A stretch of DNA of 64,000 nucleotides. Origin: Amycolatopsis alkalitolerans. Lineage in GTDB: Bacteria > Actinomycetota > Actinomycetes > Mycobacteriales > Pseudonocardiaceae. The stretch is from assembly GCF_006152065.1 (NCBI RefSeq), contig NZ_VDFW01000007.1, positions 156,195 through 220,194 on the forward strand. The letters are read 5' to 3'. The notes beneath the pieces were generated by a model, which saw only the letters and a list, made by a program, of their open reading frames with translations, searched no databases and was not told the DNA's origin. This document shows positions 34,812 to 42,617 of the stretch, one piece after another; positions within the stretch are counted from its first letter, which is position 1, and the number at the start of each line of letters is the position of its first letter. The position numbers were made by a program, and so were the translations under genes.

Positions 34812-35649
34812 GGCCGCCGTCCTGGGCAAGCCGGTGGCGCATTCACTGTCCCCGGTGCTGCACGGTGCCGCGTACCGGGCGCTCGGTCTGGCGGACTGGA
34901 CCTACGAGCGCATCGAGATGGACGCCGAAGGGCTGCCCGCGTTCGTGGCCGGGCTCGGCCCGGAGTGGGCCGGGTTGTCGGTGACCATGCCGGGTAAGCG
35001 GGCCGCGCTCGACTTCGCGGCGCGCGCGAGCGCGCGGGCGGTCGCGGCCGGCGCGGCGAACACCTTGGTGCGTACGGCATCCGGCTGGTCCGCCGACTGC
35101 ACGGATATCGACGGGGTCGCCGGCGCACTGCGCGTCGCGGGTGGTTTCGCGGCATCGCCGGGCTCGACCGGGGTGATCCTCGGCGCGGGCGGCACGGCGG
35201 CGGCGACCGTGGTGACCTTCGCCGAACTGGGCATCACGCGGGCGCGGCTGGTCGTGCGGGATCCCGGGCGGGCGGCCGAGACCCTGGCCGCCGCCGCACG
35301 CGCCGGGGTGGAGGCCGAAATCCTGGTGTGGGCGGACACGGACTTCGCGAAGCTCGTCTCCGGCGCTTCGGTGCTCGTGAGCACGGTCCCGCCGGCGGCG
35401 ATCGCCGCGCACGCGGCCGAACTCGCGACGGCTGAATGCGTTCTCGATGTCATCTACCACCCATGGCCGACCCCGCTGGCCGAAGCAGTCGCCGCACGCG
35501 GCGGCCGGATCGCGACGGGGCTGGACATGCTGCTGCATCAGGCTTTCGGGCAGGTCGAGCAGTTCACCGGGCTCCCGGCGCCGCGCGAGGCGATGCGCGA
35601 CGCGCTGCGGCAGGCCACGGAAAACGTCTTGCCGCTGCCGCTGGGCTGA
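34801..35649 (+). CDS. aroE: Shikimate dehydrogenase
   Basis: This 282-residue enzyme reduces 3-dehydroshikimate to shikimate with NADPH. It has VAHSLSPVLHGAAYRALG (substrate loop), LSVTMPGKRAALDFA with the catalytic Lys, CTDIDGVAGAL with the catalytic Asp, and the nucleotide-binding GVILGAGGTAAATV. The GTG at 34801 lies inside the end of mltG, so the genes are coupled. The other aro genes are near 43-46.6 kb. Confidence 0.95.
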   Translation: MPTRAAVLGKPVAHSLSPVLHGAAYRALGLADWTYERIEMDAEGLPAFVAGLGPEWAGLSVTMPGKRAALDFAARASARAVAAGAANTLVRTASGWSADCTDIDGVAGALRVAGGFAASPGSTGVILGAGGTAAATVVTFAELGITRARLVVRDPGRAAETLAAAARAGVEAEILVWADTDFAKLVSGASVLVSTVPPAAIAAHAAELATAECVLDVIYHPWPTPLAEAVAARGGRIATGLDMLLHQAFGQVEQFTGLPAPREAMRDALRQATENVLPLPLG

Positions 35650-35676
35650 GTTGCCCGAGCGGGTAACGTCAGCCGC

Positions 35677-36624
35677 GTGAAGATCGCCATCCTCGACGAC
35701 TACCAGAACGTGGCCTTGGACTTCGCCGACTGGAAGCCCCTCGGCGCCGAGATCGAGGTGTTCACCTCGCATATCGCCGATCCGGACGACCTGGTAGCCC
35801 GGCTCGCCGGGGCCGAGGTCGTGGTCGCGATGCGAGAGCGCACCCGCTTCCCGGCGGACCTGCTCGCCCGGCTGACCGATCTGAAGCTGCTGGTGAGCAC
35901 GGGCCAGCGCAACGCGGCGATCGACCTCAAGGCCGCCGAAGAGCACGGGATCCTGGTGTGCGGCACCGGCTACCTGTCCCATCCGACGGCCGAGCACACG
36001 TGGGCGCTGATCCTCGGCGCGATGCGGCATCTCGACGTCGAACTGCCCGCGATGCGCGCGGGCGGCTGGCAGAGCACGGTCGGCATCCCGCTGCACGGGC
36101 GCACGCTGGGCCTGCTGGGGCTGGGCCGGCTCGGTTCGCGGGTGGCGAAGGTAGGGCAGGCGTTCGGGATGGACACGATCGCGTGGAGCCAGAACCTGAC
36201 CGCCGAGCGCGCCGCGGAGCACGGCGTCACCGCCGTCGGGAAGGAGGAGCTGTTCGAACGCTCGGACATCCTCTCCGTGCACCTCGTGCTGAGCAGGCGC
36301 ACCCGGGGCCTGGTCGGAGCCGCCGAACTGGCATTGATGAAGCCGGACGCGCTGCTGGTGAACACCTCGCGCGGCCCGATCGTCGACGAGGACGCGCTGC
36401 TGGACGTGTTGCGCCGCAAGGCGATCGGCGGCGCCGCGCTCGACGTGTTCGAGGTCGAACCGCTGCCGGAGGCCCATCCGCTGCGGGCGCTGGGCAACGC
36501 GCTGCTCACCCCGCACCTGGGCTATGTCACGAAGGACGTGTACGAGGTCTTCTTCCGCGACGCCGTCGAGGACATCGCCGCGTATCGGGCGGGTGAACCG
36601 GTGCGGGTGATGAGTCTCAGCTGA
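35677..36624 (+). CDS. D-2-hydroxyacid dehydrogenase family protein
   Basis: This 315-residue NAD(P)-dependent enzyme has LGLLGLGRLGSRVAKVGQAFGM as the dinucleotide-binding loop, LLVNTSRGPIVDEDALLD with the substrate-binding Arg, and LLTPHLGYVTKDVYEVFF with the catalytic His. The N-terminus (KIAILDDYQNVALDFADW) is typical of the subgroup often annotated as phosphoglycerate dehydrogenase-like. Substrate unknown. Its stop codon and that of the convergent serine hydrolase both lie in one 10-bp palindrome. Confidence 0.92.
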   Translation: MKIAILDDYQNVALDFADWKPLGAEIEVFTSHIADPDDLVARLAGAEVVVAMRERTRFPADLLARLTDLKLLVSTGQRNAAIDLKAAEEHGILVCGTGYLSHPTAEHTWALILGAMRHLDVELPAMRAGGWQSTVGIPLHGRTLGLLGLGRLGSRVAKVGQAFGMDTIAWSQNLTAERAAEHGVTAVGKEELFERSDILSVHLVLSRRTRGLVGAAELALMKPDALLVNTSRGPIVDEDALLDVLRRKAIGGAALDVFEVEPLPEAHPLRALGNALLTPHLGYVTKDVYEVFFRDAVEDIAAYRAGEPVRVMSLS

Positions 36625-37435
36625 GCCGCAGTTCCGCCAGCACGGCGTCGGTGAACGGCGGCCAGAACTCGGCCGCCCAGTTGCCGAACGCGCGGTCGGT
36701 GAGCGCCACGCAGGCCGCGCCGGCGTCCGGATCGACCCACAGGAACGTGCCGGACTGGCCGAAATGCCCGAACGTGCGCGGCGAGCTGCGCGCCCCCGTC
36801 CAATGTGGACGCTTCGAGTCCCGGATCTCGAACCCGAGGCCCCAGTCGTTCGGCTTCTGGTGCCCGAACCCGGGCAGCACGCCGTTCAGCCCGGGGAAGG
36901 CGACCTCGGTCGCGGTGGCGAGCGTGGCCGGGTCGAGCAAGGTCGGCCGTTGCAGCTCCGCCGCGAACGCGATCAGATCGCGCAGGCACGAGACGGCACC
37001 GGCGGCGGGGGAGCCGTCGAGCTTGGTCGCGCCCATGCCCAGCGGGACGAACAGCGCCTCGGACTGGTACTCGGCGAACGGGATCCCCGACTGCTCCGTG
37101 AGCGCGTCCGCGAGTTCCTCGAACCCGGCGTTGGAGTAGAGCCGCCGCGTACCGGGTTCGGCCACCTGGCGGTGCTCGTTGAAGGCGAGCCCCGAGGTGT
37201 GCGCGAGCAGGTGACGGATCGTCGACCCTGCCGGCCCGGCGGGGGTGTCCAGTTCGGCGACGCCCTCTTCGAGCGCGATGTGCGCGGTGTACGCGGTGAG
37301 CAGCTTCGTCACCGACGCGAGCGGGAACTGCCGGTGCTCGTCACCGTGGCGCCCCGGCACGGTGCCGTCCGCGGCGATCACGGCCGCCGCCGCGTTGTCC
37401 ACCGGCCACTCGTCGATCCCGCGCACGCTGTCCAC
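36617..37435 (-). CDS. Serine hydrolase (beta-lactamase/esterase class C fold)
   Basis: This 272-residue protein has PLASVTKLLTAYTAHIALEEG (S-x-x-K nucleophile), the helix IRHLLAHTSGLAF, the Y-x-N motif in RLYSNAGFEEL, and GHFGQSGTFLWVDPDAG as the third motif. It has no signal peptide, so an intracellular esterase or peptidase is more likely than a beta-lactamase. It follows the EIIC gene by 54 bp on the same strand and may be the last gene of the dasR-EIIC transcript. Confidence 0.88.
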   Translation of the reverse strand: MDSVRGIDEWPVDNAAAAVIAADGTVPGRHGDEHRQFPLASVTKLLTAYTAHIALEEGVAELDTPAGPAGSTIRHLLAHTSGLAFNEHRQVAEPGTRRLYSNAGFEELADALTEQSGIPFAEYQSEALFVPLGMGATKLDGSPAAGAVSCLRDLIAFAAELQRPTLLDPATLATATEVAFPGLNGVLPGFGHQKPNDWGLGFEIRDSKRPHWTGARSSPRTFGHFGQSGTFLWVDPDAGAACVALTDRAFGNWAAEFWPPFTDAVLAELRLS

Positions 37436-37489
37436 GGGCTCACCCTACGTCGTGGGGCCGGGTGCGCATCCCGCGCCGGGCCCCATGGC

Positions 37490-38710
37490 TCAGGCGCTGG
37501 TGTCGCCCGCGTCGGTGCCTTCCTCCTCGCGACCCGGGGTCCGCAGGTTCCACTTCGTGATGACCCACCGGAACACGAAGTAGTAGATGGCCGCGTAGAC
37601 CAGGCCGATCGGGATCAGCAACCAGGCCTTGCTCGCGGCCGGAGCCCCCGCGTTGAGCGCGAAGTCGATCGCGCCCGCCGAGAAGGAGAACCCGAGGTGG
37701 ATGCCCAGCGCGTTGCAGATCGCCAGCGACAGGCCGGTCAGCACGGCATGCACGATGTACAGCGGCCAGGCGACGAACATGAACGAGAACTCGATCGGTT
37801 CGGTGACCCCCGTCAGGAACGAGGTGAGCGCGGCCGCGATCATGATGCCGCCGACCACCTTCTTCTGTTCCGGCCGGGCGGTCCGCCAGATCGCCAGCGC
37901 CGCCGCGGGCAGCGCGAACATGAAGATCGGGAAGAAGCCCGTGGTGAACGCGCCCGCGTGCGGGTCGCCGTTGAAGAAGTTGGTGATGTCACCGCCGTTG
38001 AAGATCAGCCACACCGGCACGTTGATCAGCTGGTGCAGGCCGAACGGCAGGAGCAGGCGGTTGAGCACGCCGTAGACCCCGCCGCCGACGATCGGGGCGC
38101 CGGTCACCAGGCTGCCCACGTGGTTGATGGCGTTGTCGATGGGCGGGAAGATCAGGCCGAAGACCACGCCCAGTAGCAGCAGCACGAACGCGTTGATGAT
38201 CGGCACGAACCGGCGGCCGCCGAAGAACGCCAGGTACGGGGGCAGCTTGATGCGGTGGTACCGCTGCCACAGCACCGCCGTCACCAGGCCGACGATCACC
38301 CCGCCGAGCACGCTGTAGGGCCATTTGATCGGCTGCAGGTACCAGCCTTCCTTGAACCCCTGCAGATCGCTGATCGGGGCGAACACCTGGACGACCTTGT
38401 TGAACACGACGAAGCCGACGACGGCGGCGACCCCGGTGGAACCGTCGCCGCGGCGGGCGAAGCCGACCGCGATGCCGACGGCGAACAGCAGCGGGAGCCA
38501 GTCGAACAGCCCGCCACCGGCGGCGGCGAGCACCGCGGCGACCTTCTTCGTCGCGTCCCAGCGGCCGAGCATGTCGTCGCCCCCGAGCCGGCTCAGCAAG
38601 CCGGCGGCGGGCAGGGTCGCGATGGGCAGCATCAGGCTGCGGCCGAAGCGCTGCAGCCCGGCGACGCCCCTCCGCTGGCCTTTCGCCGGTCCTTCGGTGG
38701 TGGTGCTCAC
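37490..38710 (-). CDS. nagE2: PTS EIIC, N-acetylglucosamine/glucose type
   Basis: This 406-residue membrane transporter subunit has about ten membrane segments. It starts GLQRFGRSLMLPIATLPAAGLLSRLG, contains IFNGGDITNFFNGDP and the signature LTGVTEPIEFSFMFVAWPLYIVHAVLTG with the substrate-binding Glu. The separate EIIC without fused EIIB matches the Streptomyces NagE2 arrangement for GlcNAc. EIIB and EIIA are encoded across the divergent promoter, and HPr at 5166. It lies 15 bp behind the DasR-like gene. Confidence 0.9.
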   Translation of the reverse strand: MSTTTEGPAKGQRRGVAGLQRFGRSLMLPIATLPAAGLLSRLGGDDMLGRWDATKKVAAVLAAAGGGLFDWLPLLFAVGIAVGFARRGDGSTGVAAVVGFVVFNKVVQVFAPISDLQGFKEGWYLQPIKWPYSVLGGVIVGLVTAVLWQRYHRIKLPPYLAFFGGRRFVPIINAFVLLLLGVVFGLIFPPIDNAINHVGSLVTGAPIVGGGVYGVLNRLLLPFGLHQLINVPVWLIFNGGDITNFFNGDPHAGAFTTGFFPIFMFALPAAALAIWRTARPEQKKVVGGIMIAAALTSFLTGVTEPIEFSFMFVAWPLYIVHAVLTGLSLAICNALGIHLGFSFSAGAIDFALNAGAPAASKAWLLIPIGLVYAAIYYFVFRWVITKWNLRTPGREEEGTDAGDTSA

Positions 38711-38725
38711 GGCATACCTCCGTGT

Positions 38726-39475
38726 TCAGGCGGGGATGGTCGGGTCCAGTTGCATGCTGACCTGGTACCGATCGGCCCGGTACCAGGACGTCATGTCCTC
38801 GGCCGGTTCGCCACGGGCGGTGGAGATCCGGCGGAAGACGAGGAGCGGGGCGCCGGTGCGGATGCCGAGCAGCCGCGCGGTCTCCCGGTCCGCCGCTTCG
38901 GCCCAGACGGTCTGCCTGGCGCGGTCGAAGCGGAGGTCGTACTTCAGTGCGATCTGCTCGTACAGCGACCGGCTGAGGTCCAGTTCGAGCAGCCCGGGCA
39001 GCGGCCCGGGGTGGTACCAGCCCCGCTCGAGCGCGAGCGGGACCCCGTCGGCCCGGCGCAGGCGGGAGAGCCGGTACGCCTGCGCTCCGGCGGCCAGGCC
39101 GAGCGCGTTCGCGTTCGTGCGTGGCGGGATCTCCAGCAACCTCGCGAGTACCTCGGTCGTGGGCACGAGACCGCGCCGCCTCATGTCGCCGGTGAACGAC
39201 ATGAGGTACGGCCGCAACTCCATCCGCCGCGTCGCGGTGAAGGTGCCCTTGCCCCGTGCCCTGGTCAGCAGGCCCTCCTCGACGAGCTTCCCGATGGCGG
39301 ACCGCACGGTCAGCCGGGACACGGCGTAGCGCTGCGCCAGTTCCCGCTCCGAGGGGATCGCGGAGCCGGGTGAGAGCTCCCGCTCGATCGAGCGGCGCAG
39401 GATCTCCCGCAGCTGCGCGTGTTTCGGCGTGGGGCCGTCGACCACCCGCCCGGTGGCGGCGTCGGGTGCCGCCAT
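38726..39475 (-). CDS. dasR: GntR/HutC-family regulator, DasR-like
   Basis: This 249-residue protein has a GntR winged HTH (IPSERELAQRYAVSRLTVRSAIGKLVEEGLL, then GKGTF) and a C-terminal UTRA ligand domain. LMSFTGDMRRRGLVPTTEVL and SLYEQIALKYDLRFDRARQTV are typical of the HutC/DasR group, whose ligand is a GlcNAc-derived phosphosugar. GGGAGG precedes the ATG at 39475. It is in an operon with EIIC and divergent to EIIB-EIIA, with a DasR-like operator between. The HPr gene carries a second one. Confidence 0.88.
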   Translation of the reverse strand: MAAPDAATGRVVDGPTPKHAQLREILRRSIERELSPGSAIPSERELAQRYAVSRLTVRSAIGKLVEEGLLTRARGKGTFTATRRMELRPYLMSFTGDMRRRGLVPTTEVLARLLEIPPRTNANALGLAAGAQAYRLSRLRRADGVPLALERGWYHPGPLPGLLELDLSRSLYEQIALKYDLRFDRARQTVWAEAADRETARLLGIRTGAPLLVFRRISTARGEPAEDMTSWYRADRYQVSMQLDPTIPA

Positions 39476-39542
39476 GCCGCCACCTCCCCTATGTTTCGGC
39501 TTCGTCGCGAGGTCTCGCCCCCGGCGCCGAAGATTGGTACGT

Positions 39543-39558
39543 TCCGGTCTAGACCATT
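39543..39558. promoter_or_regulatory. DasR-like (dre) operator in PTS divergent promoter
   Basis: The palindromic core GGTCTAGACC at 39546-39555, followed by A, matches the Streptomyces dre consensus core and the site at 5097-5112. It lies between the divergent dasR/EIIC and EIIB/EIIA transcripts, so it can control both. Confidence 0.75.
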
Positions 39559-39645
39559 TCTTGATGGGGCAGAATGCTCCGAACACCGTTGAGGTGTCAA
39601 CCACCGTTACGGGAACGTGTTCAGACCAGTGAGAAGGAGGCCGCC

Positions 39646-39882
39646 GTGGCCGACGACAGGCCGGAAAAGATCCTCGCGGCGCTGGGCGGCGCCGACAACA
39701 TCATCGAAATCGAAGGGTGCATCACGCGCCTGCGCTGCGAACTGGAGGACGGCTCGGTGGTGGACGAAGCGGCGCTGAAGAAGGCGGGCGCGCACGGCGT
39801 GATGAAGATGGGCGCGGCGGTCCAGGTGATCGTGGGCCCGGAGGCCGACACGATCGCCTCGGATATTCAGGACCTGCTGTGA
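39646..39882 (+). CDS. nagF: PTS EIIB, GlcNAc type
   Basis: This 78-residue EIIB domain has IIEIEGCITRLRCELED with the phosphorylated Cys (C-x-T-R-L-R) and HGVMKMGAAVQVIVGPEAD. It passes phosphate from EIIA to the sugar bound by EIIC. GAAGGAGG precedes the GTG by 5 nt. Its stop overlaps the GTG of the EIIA gene. Confidence 0.95.
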   Translation: MADDRPEKILAALGGADNIIEIEGCITRLRCELEDGSVVDEAALKKAGAHGVMKMGAAVQVIVGPEADTIASDIQDLL

Positions 39883-40331
39883 CGACAGTCGTCGCGAGCC
39901 CGGTGCCGGGGCGGGCGGTGCCGATGAGCGAGGTGCCCGATCCCGTGTTCGCGCAGGCGATGGTCGGGCCCGGGGTCGCAGTGGAGCCCGCCGGCGGCGA
40001 GCAGGAGGCGGTGGCGCCGATCGACGGCACCGTGGTGACGCTGCATCCGCACGCGTTCGTGGTCGCCGGCGCCGACGGCAAGGGGGTGCTCGTGCACCTG
40101 GGCATCGACACGGTAAAGCAGAAGGGCGAGGGCTTCACGCTGCACGTGGTGAAGGGCGAATCGGTACGGGCGGGGCAGCCGCTGATCCGGTGGAACCCCG
40201 ACGCGGTGCGCGCGGCCGGCTACTCGCCCGTGGTCCCGGTAATCGCGCTCGACGCACCCGCGGAGGGGTTGTCGCAGCTGCGCACCGCCGGTTCGGTGAC
40301 CGCCGGTGCGCAGCTGTTTTTGTGGAATTAG
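39879..40331 (+). CDS. crr: PTS EIIA, glucose/GlcNAc type
   Basis: This 150-residue EIIA-Glc protein has AVAPIDGTVVTLHPHAFVV and KGVLVHLGIDTVKQKGEGF, which carry the two active-site His residues, the second being phosphorylated by HPr. SVRAGQPLIRW completes the fold. It is coupled to EIIB (GTGA). In actinobacteria this protein also signals carbon status. Its TAG stop overlaps the stop of the convergent Rieske gene. Confidence 0.95.
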   Translation: MTTVVASPVPGRAVPMSEVPDPVFAQAMVGPGVAVEPAGGEQEAVAPIDGTVVTLHPHAFVVAGADGKGVLVHLGIDTVKQKGEGFTLHVVKGESVRAGQPLIRWNPDAVRAAGYSPVVPVIALDAPAEGLSQLRTAGSVTAGAQLFLWN

Positions 40332-40777
40332 GCGGTTACGACGTTGCTCCCGTCGACCTTGACGGGGATCGACGGCAGCGGCCTCTCCGCCGGGCCCTTC
40401 TCCACCGCGCCGGTGAGCGCGTTGAACACCGAGCCGTGGCACGGGCAGTTGAGCTGGCCGCCCGACGGTGCGACCGTGCAGCCCTGGTGGGTGCAGATGG
40501 CGCTGAAGCAGGCCGCGGTGGTGTCGGTCGGGCGTGCCAGGATCGCCGGCTGGCCGCTCACGGTCACCGATTTGGCCTGCCCGACCGGCACCTCGGACAG
40601 TGCGCCGACGGTGGCGCCTGAAGGAGCGGGCGCCACCGGCGCTCCCGAGCTTCCGCTGGAGGTGGAGTTGCCCGAGTCGGTGCCACAGGCTGCCAGCGCG
40701 ACCGCACCGGCGGCGGCACCGGCCACGGCCACGCCAGAGGTCAGGACGGTACGACGGGTGGGTGTTTCAGCAGTCAT
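40328..40777 (-). CDS. Tat-exported Rieske [2Fe-2S] lipoprotein
   Basis: This 149-residue protein starts with TRRTVLTSGVAVAGAAAGAV followed by ALAACG: a twin-arginine signal with a lipobox, so it is exported folded and lipid-anchored. The C-terminal Rieske domain has CTHQGC and CPCHGSVF, with the two Cys and two His ligands. A Ser/Gly/Pro-rich linker separates them. It probably carries electrons at the outer membrane face; partners are not visible. It is divergent to the membrane protein/ECF sigma operon across 103 bp. Confidence 0.93.
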   Translation of the reverse strand: MTAETPTRRTVLTSGVAVAGAAAGAVALAACGTDSGNSTSSGSSGAPVAPAPSGATVGALSEVPVGQAKSVTVSGQPAILARPTDTTAACFSAICTHQGCTVAPSGGQLNCPCHGSVFNALTGAVEKGPAERPLPSIPVKVDGSNVVTA

Positions 40778-40880
40778 GCCCGTGATCACGTACTGACCCC
40801 CGGATCGGTTCACTGAACCTCGGCGGGGGTGTCCTCGTGGAAACGGTTGTACGTTTCGGAGTCGAGGAGAGGGGCTGGGC

Positions 40881-41273
40881 ATGGTGGCGTGGGTGCTGCG
40901 GGTCCTGGTGATCCTGGGCCTGCTCGGGTCGGCGTGGGTGCACTACGACCTCTACGCGAATCAGGGTTACTCCGATATCGCCACGATCGGGCCCTTGTTC
41001 ATGGTGAACGCGGTCGCCGGGGTGGTGATCGCGGTCGCGGTGCTGGTGTGGCAGCACTGGCTGCCGGCGCTGGGCGCGATCGGGTTCGGCGCGGTGACGT
41101 TGATCGCGTACCTGATCTCGCTGACCCCCGGCGGCCTGTTCGGGGTGCACGAGCGGTTCACGATGGCCTCGGAGGTGTGGGGCGTGGTCACCGAGGCCGG
41201 CTGTGTCGTGTTCGGGGCCGCGCTGATCTTCGTGCGGTCGCGGAGCGGGGCGAAGGCGGTCGCCCGGGTATGA
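40881..41273 (+). CDS. Small four-TM membrane protein
   Basis: This 130-residue protein has about four hydrophobic segments (VLRVLVILGLLGSAWVHY, FMVNAVAGVVIAVAVLVW, and two more) with a conserved-looking HYDLY motif after the first. It is the first gene of an operon with ECF sigma and anti-sigma factors and overlaps the sigma start by 4 nt. No family is recognised. Its location suggests it takes part in, or is controlled by, the sigma system. Confidence 0.8.
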   Translation: MVAWVLRVLVILGLLGSAWVHYDLYANQGYSDIATIGPLFMVNAVAGVVIAVAVLVWQHWLPALGAIGFGAVTLIAYLISLTPGGLFGVHERFTMASEVWGVVTEAGCVVFGAALIFVRSRSGAKAVARV

Positions 41274-41782
41274 AGGAAGCCGCGGACGACCAGTTGATGC
41301 GCGCGCTGCACGAGGATCACGCGGCCGCGCTCTGGTCCTACGCGCTCAGGCTGACCGGCGGAGACCGGGCCAGGGCCGAAGATCTGGTGCAGGAGACCCT
41401 GCTGCGCGCGTGGAAACATCCGCGGGTGCTGGACCAGTCGCAGGGGTCGGCCAGGGCCTGGTTGTTCACGGTGGCGCGGCGGATCGCGATCGACGGCTGG
41501 CGCTCGGCGGCCGCCCGGTCGGAGGTGATGACCGACGCGCCACCGGAGCTGGCCACCCCGGACGGAACGGAGCGGGCGTTGCAGGGCTGGCTCGTGGCCG
41601 AGGCACTGGGGGAGTTGTCGGCGGCGCACCGTGAGGTGCTGGGGCTGTGCTACTTCCAGGGGTACTCGGTCGCGGACGCGGCCAAGTTCCTCGGCGTGGC
41701 GCCCGGCACGGTGAAGTCGCGGACGCACTACGCGTTGCGGGCCCTGCGGCTCGCGCTGGAGGAGCGGGGGGTGACCCAGTGA
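41270..41782 (+). CDS. ECF RNA polymerase sigma factor
   Basis: This 170-residue sigma-70-family factor has a sigma-2 domain (HAAALWSYALRLTGGDRARAEDLVQETLLRAWKH) and a sigma-4 domain (LSAAHREVLGLCYFQGYSVADAAKFLGVAPGTVKSRTHYALRALR), with the short linker typical of the extracytoplasmic-function group. Together with the next gene it resembles SigL/RslA-like pairs, where a zinc-binding anti-sigma responds to redox stress. Both ends overlap neighbours (ATGA, GTGA). Confidence 0.95.
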   Translation: MKEAADDQLMRALHEDHAAALWSYALRLTGGDRARAEDLVQETLLRAWKHPRVLDQSQGSARAWLFTVARRIAIDGWRSAAARSEVMTDAPPELATPDGTERALQGWLVAEALGELSAAHREVLGLCYFQGYSVADAAKFLGVAPGTVKSRTHYALRALRLALEERGVTQ

Positions 41783-42420
41783 GCAGGCCGGCGGACCGGT
41801 TCGAAACCTATGACGCGGCGTACGTGCTCGGTGCGCTGTCGCCTGAGGACCGCGCGGCATTCGAGGCACATCTGAAGGAGTGCCCGGACTGCGCGCGATC
41901 GGTGCAGGAGCTGGCCGGGCTGCCGGGGTTGTTGGCACAGGTGGAGCCGGAGATGGTGGATCCGGCGGAGCCGCCAGGCGGCACGCTGCCCTCGATCGTG
42001 GGCACCGTCCGCAGGATCCGGCGCCGCCGCACGGTCGCGACGTTCGCCGTCGGTGCGGTGGCGGCCGCCGCGGTGGCGGTGGCGGTGGTGCTGCCCCAGG
42101 GGCTGGGCGGCGATGGTGTCCCGGGCAGCCCGATGACCTCGCTGATCGGTGCCCCGGTCCAGGCGACGGTGGCGGTCGCCAAGGTCGACGGCGGGTCCAG
42201 AGTGGACATGTCGTGCGAGTACAAGGGAGCGAAACAGGGGGCGGACTACGTGCTGGTAGCCATCCGGCCCGACGGCACGGAACGGAACCTCGCGACCTGG
42301 TGGGCGAATCCCAACCGCACGGCGACGATGTCGCTCGACACGTCGATGGCCCCGGACCAGATCCGGTCTCTCGAGCTCCGGAGCGCCTCCGGGCTGACGC
42401 TGCTGCGCTGGCAGCCCTGA
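41779..42420 (+). CDS. Zinc-binding anti-sigma factor (membrane)
   Basis: This 213-residue protein has the ZAS motif: FEAHLKECPDCARSVQEL gives H-x3-C-x2-C near residues 33-40, upstream of which YVLGALSPEDRAAF fits the family. One membrane helix ([20 protein letters not shown]) separates it from an outer anti-sigma-K-like domain (GSRVDMSCEYKGAKQG, ending LTLLRWQP). It should hold the upstream sigma factor inactive until a thiol or envelope signal frees it. Confidence 0.93.
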   Translation: MSRPADRFETYDAAYVLGALSPEDRAAFEAHLKECPDCARSVQELAGLPGLLAQVEPEMVDPAEPPGGTLPSIVGTVRRIRRRRTVATFAVGAVAAAAVAVAVVLPQGLGGDGVPGSPMTSLIGAPVQATVAVAKVDGGSRVDMSCEYKGAKQGADYVLVAIRPDGTERNLATWWANPNRTATMSLDTSMAPDQIRSLELRSASGLTLLRWQP

Positions 42421-42426
42421 CGTTCC

Positions 42427-42470
42427 GCACGACTTGCCCACTCGTGCGCGCACCAGTGGGCAAGTCGTGC
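42427..42470. terminator. 16-bp perfect hairpin after anti-sigma gene
   Basis: GCACGACTTGCCCACT (42427-42442) and AGTGGGCAAGTCGTGC (42455-42470) are perfect 16-bp complementary arms with a 12-nt loop, beginning 7 bp after the stop of the anti-sigma gene. There is no T-tract, as is usual in actinobacteria. It probably ends the sigma operon, though it may instead be a mobile inverted-repeat sequence. Confidence 0.65.
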
Positions 42471-42478
42471 CGGGCCGT

Positions 42479-42571
42479 TCGTACCAATCCGACCACGGTC
42501 GCGGCTATCCGGCCTGCGTAGCGCCGGTTGCGCGGTGCTTCGGGTCTATCTACCTCTGGCCGGATCGGCAC
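42479..42571. repeat. Inverted-repeat element, copy B (degenerate)
   Basis: It aligns along its full ~93 bp with the element at 9776-9869: both carry AATCCGACCAC, CGGCTATCCGGC and, at the far end, a GG-C-CGGAT block. The left end TACCAATCCGACCA is intact but the right end has diverged (TGGCCGGATCGG). It fills most of the gap between the anti-sigma hairpin and the prepilin peptidase gene. Confidence 0.7.
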
Positions 42572-42617
42572 AACTCGTTCTTGCGAGCGCGATCGCCGCT
42601 GGTGAAGGCTCGAACGC

